Assembly (NCBI GenBank): GCA_002917775.1
Contig: KZ627157.1
Coordinates: 616,079-680,078 of the forward strand
DNA length: 64,000 nt
From: Glaciozyma antarctica PI12
Taxonomy: Eukaryota > Basidiomycota > Microbotryomycetes > Kriegeriales > Camptobasidiaceae
Reading direction: 5' to 3'
The notes below the pieces were generated by a model. The model did no database searches, was not told where the DNA came from, and saw nothing but the letters and a program-made list of their open reading frames with translations. Below, one piece after another: positions 58,695 to 64,000 of the stretch. How positions within the stretch are numbered: position 1 is the stretch's first letter; every line of letters starts with the position of its first letter. The position numbers and the translations under genes are program-made.

Positions 58695-59622
58695 GGCGTT
58701 CAACGCCGTCGTCTTCCCCCACCCTTTGTTCTCTCACCCCCCCTCCCTCCCTCCGGCGCTTGTCTCCCCTCTCCTCCGCCACCTCCTTTTGTACCGTTCT
58801 GTTTCCCCCCCTCTTGCATGTTACAATCTCCTTCGTCCCCTACGTCCCCCTCCCCTTTCACCTCCCCGTTACACCTTGGGTCCCTACTCGCCTTTCGGAA
58901 TGTCCTCAAAACTCGTGGCTTTTCTCTCGCAATTGTACGCCTTGGATGGAGAGCTTTACAAGAGCTAGCGAGCGCAACTGGAGCACTCACGAAAAACCTC
59001 TGACGAGGGAGAAGCTTTAGTGCGACGGGACGGAGGACAGTGCGGAGCGAGACAGGGGAAAGAACGCGGGCTCGCCTTTCTCTTTCTCTTTCTCCCTCAA
59101 CACCTAGCAAGTCTTGGACAGCTCTTTCCGCCCCTCAAGCCCTCTCAGGACGACTCTCCCAGCAGGCTTGCTCGCAGCTTCGGCTCCGCGCACAGGTGCG
59201 TTCTCCCTTGCTTTCGCGACGCCCGAACGAACGCAGTCGCGTGGTTGTGTCACGTTCGGCTAGGACTTGGAAGGGCGTTCGAACGAGCTTCCTCGCCAAG
59301 GTCTTCGAGCGAGTTCGTGTGCAGAGGGAAGCCTTCTCGGGGTGCGGTTGGGCCTGAGTAGGCGGACGCGCTGGTGCCGCTCTGGGGAAACGCCCGGTGC
59401 ACGCCGAGCCCCATGTCAATGTACTGACTTGAGCTCCTCTTCTCCTTGTACCGATAGCACAGCGTACGGTCATCCAAAGGTCTTGACTGAACCGTCCAAA
59501 CGCGTCTTGCCGTGGGAGAGGTGAGGACGTTCTGGACAGGACGTTCGCGAACCTTGCCTGACCTGCTTTTTCTGTTGCAGCTGCCAGGACGTGACCGGCG
59601 TTGCCTTCCACTTCCTCCGACG
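58695..59622. promoter_or_regulatory. Intergenic: kinase 3' UTR, LIM gene promoter and 5' UTR intron
   Basis: 928 bases without a supported coding gene, the longest gap in the window. A likely 5' UTR intron at 59521-59580 (GTGAGG donor, CCTGACC branch, TGTTGCAG acceptor) sits just before the LIM gene start at 59623. Other splice-like signals near 59200 suggest further leader exons. No TATA box recognised. Confidence 0.45.
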
Positions 59623-61808
59623 ATGGCCGACTACCTCCGCTCGCGCTCGCCAGAGAGCTCCCGCCCCTTCCCTTCCCAATCCTCGTCCTCGTCGCACTAC
59701 CTCCACACCTCCTCTTCCGCCTCCCGCTCCCTCCCACTCCGACAAGCTTCCGCACCGGCCCCCTCTTCCCTCCCCTACTACTCCTCTCCACCCAAGAGCG
59801 ACAACGACATTCGGTGCTCAGATTGCGGCGACTGGGTCGACTTGATGAGGATGGGCGACCACATCTGTCGGCCGACTGGGGGAGCTGGAGGGATTGACAT
59901 GGGAGCGGAGAGGAGGTGCAGGCCTGAGATGAGGGTCGATACGAGCGCTGCTGTGCCGAGATCCGCAGCGTACGGGGCGAGCTTGTCGGCGCGGAGTCCC
60001 AACCCAGGTGCGTCTTCTGTTTTGCTGTTCCAAAGCCATAAGGGAGGCGCGAAGCTGACGCCTGTTCGTGTTCTCCATTCCAAGCCTACCTCGATCCTTC
60101 GTCGCCAAGTCCTTCGCGTCCCACCTCTCCCTCAAACGGTGTCAACGAGCTCTCGCGGTCCGTCTCGAGCCAGTCGTCCACTTCGTCGAACGGAGCAAAG
60201 CTCCCTTTCTTCGAGCGGTACCAGAAGATGGTAGGAGGAACTGGAGGGATGACCATCACTCGAAGCGGGAGCAGCCCCGACAGCCTCGCCGGACGCGCGA
60301 ACGGAAGCTCGCAAGCCTCCCCGCTCACCCCAGCCGGCTTCGCGCCCTGCATCTCGCGCTCCCCCTCCCCTTCCCACTCCGCCTTCCTCTCTTCCAACTT
60401 GTACCCTCGACACGCCGAAAGCGCCAACGACTCCCTTCGTGCCGCCTCCCCTCAGCCTTACATCGGCAGCCACAGATCCACGACCTCTCGCTCCTCGGAC
60501 CGTCCCGACGAGCGAGAAACTTCCGCCTCGTCGATCCTCTCGAGCAGTCCGCCGAGGTCGCGCAAGATCTCGATGGGCGAGCGCGTCCCAGATTCGTTCC
60601 GGTCGTCGTCCTCCTCCTCCTCCTCCTCCTCGACCGCATCGACCCACTACGACAGCCACCGCGCGACGATCACCGCGTCAAGAAGCACACCCGTCAAGCT
60701 CTCCTCGTTCAACTCGTACTCGAAGTCCAGCTCCTCCGCACGTCCTTCGACACCTCCGGACGCGCCGTCGCTCGAGCGGAAAGACAGCGCAGCCGGCCTC
60801 GATGCGTGCCTGGAGGACTTGCGAATGATGACGGAGGACGACGACGGGGGCGCTGCGATGCTGGAAGACTTCTTCGGGCCGAATTCGCGCTCGAACGACG
60901 TCGAGGACGAGGCGACGACTCCCAGACCGCCGACGAGGAATCAGATCCCATACTCGCGTTCGTCGCCTGCGCTCGCTGCGGCCATCCTGCCGACCCCGAG
61001 AGTACGAACAGTGACGGATCCGTCGGTGCCGACGACGAAGGAGTGCACGACGTGCAGGCGGTCTTTCGCGGATTCGGGGATTCAGAAGGCGGGCGACGGG
61101 CAGGTGTTTTGCAGACCTTGTTATGCGGAACGATTCTTGCCCAAGTGCCGCAAGTGCAAGAAGGCGATTGAGGGAGGCGCGGTGACGAGTAGCGATGGGA
61201 AGGTTACGGGCAAGGTGCGTTTCTTGAGCTTCTTTCGCAGTTGGTGCAGTGCTGATGTTTGCGATGGTGCAGTATCACCCTGCGTGCTTCTCGTGCTTCT
61301 CGTGCTCGGCGCCGTTCCCTAACAAAGAGTTCTACGTTTTGTGAGTCGTCGTCCGACGGCCTGTGCGATGGTTCTGCTGGCTGACTCGACGTCCTTTGCA
61401 GCGACCAAAAGCCGTACTGCCAACATCACTACCACGAGCTTAACGGCTCCCTCTGCTCCGACAAGGACTGCGGCGAACCCATCGAAGGACCTTGCGTCAG
61501 TCTTGTCGGAGAGGAGAATGGCGGTGGCGGACGTTGTGCGTTCCCTCTCTACATGCTCTCTCGCTGCAGCTGACGGTATCGCCATCGCAGATCACGTCGA
61601 GCACTTCCGCTGCGCCCACCGCTCGTGCGGCCTCGCTCTCCTCGATCACCACTTTGTCGTCAGCAAGCTTCCCTACTGCGAGCGACACGAAGCCTCGGCG
61701 GAAGCAGCGGCGACTGAGAAGGTCTCGAAGCCAGCGCGCGAAGGAGCTCCAGTCGTTCGTTCGACGATGAAGTCGAGGAAGCGGCAGACGATCATCACCA
61801 AGCGCTGA
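59623..61808 (+). CDS. LIM-domain protein (fungal paxillin-like type)
   Basis: Start MADYLRSRSPESSRPFPSQS. A small Cys/His motif (IRCSDCGDWVDLMRMGDHIC) lies near residue 65. A long Ser/Pro-rich region follows (SPDSLAGRANGSSQASP, SSSSSSSSSSTASTHYDS). An acidic stretch DLRMMTEDDDGGAAMLEDFF precedes the LIM array. LIM domains: first CTTCRRSFADSG then FCRPCYAERFLPKCRKCKKA; second YHPACFSCFSCSAPFPNKEF and YCQHHYHEL; third LCSDKDCGEPIEG, HFRCAHRSCGLALL and YCERHEASAE. LIM domains are protein-docking zinc modules. The Ser-rich lead with C-terminal LIMs matches fungal Pxl1-like proteins of the cell cortex and division site. Six exons; stop at 61808. The LIM array is certain, the Pxl1 relation an inference. 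Confidence 0.88.
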
Positions 61809-62319
61809 GGCTTCCTCGCCCTCGGGCTTTACTTGTTTCCCTACACACTACGTTTCCATACCCTCCCTCGTACTCTTATCTCTACCCTCGAACTTATTTA
61901 GCTCTTCGCATCGCACTCGTCGACGTCCTCCCCCTTCGCACGGCCGTACCTTATTTAATCGCGTCTTTCCTCTTGTATCGTCGTGGCAGGAATACAGTTG
62001 TCTTGCTCGGAGTGTATGGGTGTGAGAGAGAGCGTTTCGGAGAGGAGAATGCCGAACCTCGGAGACGGGAGAAAGGAGGGGGCGGGGAAGGTTGTTTCGG
62101 CTTCGCTCGACTTCCCTTGCGAGATTCGTTCGTACTTTGCTTTGCTCGTACTGAACGCGATGCTCTCCCAGCTCCCCACACTGTCAAGAGCGCCCTCTCA
62201 CCGCGAAGCTACTAGCCAGGTAGGATTGGGTGGAAATTGGATATTCCCCGCCTTGAGGAGCTGGACTACAAAACGGGTTGGTTTCCTAATGCACACTTTG
62301 AATTCAAACACTCGAAACA
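61809..62319. other. Intergenic: LIM gene 3' UTR and MOT1 promoter
   Basis: 511 bases without a supported gene. The first part is an AT-richer 3' UTR (CTTATTTAGCTCTTCG near 61890, CTTATTTAATCG near 61950). Nothing else recognised. Confidence 0.4.
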
Positions 62320-64000
62320 ATGTCGGGAGGAACTCGGTGAGCTTCAGGCTGGGCTGAGGGAAGAGGCTGCTGCTGACTGTTCGTACTCAGCTTGGACAGG
62401 CTAATCGTCCTGCTCGATAATGGATCAACTCCTTCAGTTCGTCTCACAGCAGCGAGACAGCTGGGAGCAATCGCAGGAACTCGAGTCTCCCACCCTTCCA
62501 CCAACACTCACGGCCGCGCCAGCGTATCAGAAGTAAAGCACGAAGAGCTTGTAGGACCGGCCGACACGATCTGGAGAGGCGTCGAGGGAGAATGGAGTGA
62601 GGTCGTCGGTCTCGTCGCGAGGGTGAGCTCCGCCTTTCTCGCGGCCTGTATGCAGCAGGAGCTGACCTCTACACACGCGCCAGGTCCTCCCGCACCTCCG
62701 TTCCCGCTCGTTCGAAACACGCCAAGCAGCAGCGGCCGCCCTCTCCCACATCTCACGCGCCGTAGGCGTCTGGGACCCTTCCTCCACCGCACCCTCCTCC
62801 ACCGACGAAGCAGCGCCTCCACCCCCTTCCTCCGACTCTGCTTCGCTCGACCTCACCGCCTTCAACCTCCGCAAGATCCTCGACGAGGGCTCCCTCCTCC
62901 TCAGCAGCTCCGGAACCGAGTACGCCAAATTATCGAACCTCTCCGCCGAGGAGCTCGCGCGCGCTCAGCAGGACGCACTGGGGAAGCTGGGGCTGGGATT
63001 AGGAGCCGTGGGAGGTGGGACGGAGGATGAGCTGGGACTCGATATGGGAGCTGAGCTCGCGGCCGGCGCGCAGCCTCTAGAGAGCGCGCCGCCGCTCGAG
63101 AGCAATCCGACTGGTCCTCTCGCACTCCCTCCGCCCAAGTTCAAGGTCGAGCCCGGCACCTCTCTTCGGCCGACCAAGGGACTCCCCGGCTCGACCTTCG
63201 TCGCTCCTCTACCCTCCCCACCAATTCCCAGCACTTCGACTCTCCCACCTCCTCCTCCCGTCGTTGAGGCCGAAGCTGAAGACCCCTACGCCGGGCTCTC
63301 AGCTCGGGAACGGAACAAGCTCAAGCGACAGCGGAAGAACGAGGTGAAAGGAAACACTCCATTCGCTCCTCCCGCCAAAGTTCGCGTCGTAGAAGCTGCG
63401 CCCGTCGTAGGACCCAGTGGGACGAGCCTCACGTCTGCAACGGCCGTTCCGGTGAAGGAGGAAGAAGGGGGGAGCGGGGTGAAGGGGGAGGTGGTCGTTA
63501 TTGATCCTGGGGCGAAGGCGAGGGAGGGTGGAGAGGTCAAGGTTGAGGAGGGGGAGACGAGGGAGAAGGCTGCGATGGAGGTTCTGGTTGGCGAGTGGCC
63601 TTGGAGGGGAACGGTGGAGCGATTGGCGGTGGGATTGCTGTCGTGAGTGGGGTCGCAGGCTCGTTTGATAGAGCCGCTGCTGATTGATGAGCTTCGCAGG
63701 GCAAACTGGGAGACTCGACATGGCGCTGCACTCGGACTCAAGGAGATTCTCAGGCTGCAAGGAGGTGGAGGAGGTCAACTCGGTGCGTGCTTGACGCGAC
63801 AGAAAGGAGCTCGCAGACTTCTGACCCACCTCGCTCGCTCGCAGTCGGTCTTTCGCATGAGGAGAACGCACGACGACACACGCAGTGGTGCGACGATCTC
63901 GCCACGAAGCTCCTCTGCGTCTTCGCTCTCGACCGATTTGGCGACTACGTCTCCGACCAGGTTCGTCCTTCATCCCTCGCTCCCAAATCCCTCCTAACGC
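62320..64000 (+). CDS. MOT1: MOT1/BTAF1-type TBP-removing ATPase, N-terminal part
   Basis: Start ATG at 62320: MSGGT, an intron splitting the next Arg codon, then RLDRLIVLLDNGSTPSVRLT and AARQLGAIAG, the conserved N-terminal HEAT repeat of Mot1. Next come VGPADTIWRGVEGEWSEVVG, LPHLRSRSFETRQAAAAALS, a long Pro/Ala/Gly-rich linker with YAGLSARERNKLKRQRKNE, then WPWRGTVERLAVGLLS, RANWETRHGAALGLKEILRL and CDDLATKLLCVFALDRFGDY. Mot1 uses HEAT repeats to grip TBP and a Swi2/Snf2 ATPase (beyond the window) to pull it from DNA. The last coding base is 63960; the window ends inside the following intron. The identification is firm from the N-terminal HEAT blocks. Confidence 0.92.

Noticed and set aside
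60068-61171. A 367-codon open frame in another phase over the LIM gene
   Set aside because: The overlapping frame carries the LIM cysteines and joins across introns; this one has Arg/Leu-rich random composition.

Overview
This window is nuclear DNA of a GC-rich, intron-dense basidiomycete yeast. The best guess is the Sporidiobolales (Rhodotorula/Rhodosporidium type). The reasons are strong GC-ending codon use, almost every gene cut by several 45-90 nt introns with GTGCGT/GTGAGT-type donors and a CTGAC or CTAAC branch site just before the AG, very short intergenic gaps, and a gene set typical of such genomes. No transposon, LTR element, rRNA, tRNA or CRISPR array was recognised by eye. Coordinates given for genes run from start codon to stop codon and include introns.

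Layout. 1-9062 (plus strand): the 3' part of an amidohydrolase-3 family gene, a germinal-centre-type (GCKIII/MST-like) Ste20 kinase, a four-span MARVEL-type membrane protein and a Zn2Cys6 transcription factor. 9314-20764 (minus strand): two tandem paralogous F-box-like proteins, a Ser-rich unknown protein, cullin-3 and an atypical short-chain dehydrogenase. 20985-30475 (plus strand): a second Zn2Cys6 factor, a secreted pepsin-type aspartic protease, and a long protein whose C-terminus looks like an eIF-2B/NagB-type fold. 30568-36229: a multi-UIM protein (minus), the H/ACA snoRNP protein GAR1 (plus) and a Nup37-like WD40 nucleoporin (minus).

36230-38483 is the odd accessory patch. It holds a decayed Lys/Ala/Thr-rich gene, a 32-residue two-exon metallothionein-like gene, and a 5'-truncated TatD-family fragment, set between conserved housekeeping genes. 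38484-50308: ARP3 (minus) diverging from SHR3 (plus), a four-span protein with a PPPY/YGQQ tail (minus) diverging from NUP188 (plus), then a DUF3237 protein (minus). 50699-64000 (plus): an Erf2-type DHHC palmitoyltransferase, an intracellular GH13 alpha-glucosidase, a LAMMER kinase, a LIM-domain protein and the 5' end of MOT1.

Most of these genes are unrelated housekeeping functions (nuclear pore, actin nucleation, snoRNP, cullin ubiquitin ligase, amino-acid permease export, TBP recycling) and do not form one pathway. The observations most worth a second look are the tiny metallothionein, a perfect 19-bp tandem duplication that throws the multi-UIM gene out of frame, the F-box pair with one damaged splice site, two GC-AG introns, an in-frame TAG in cullin-3, and the possible IF-2B-like domain in an otherwise unrecognised protein.
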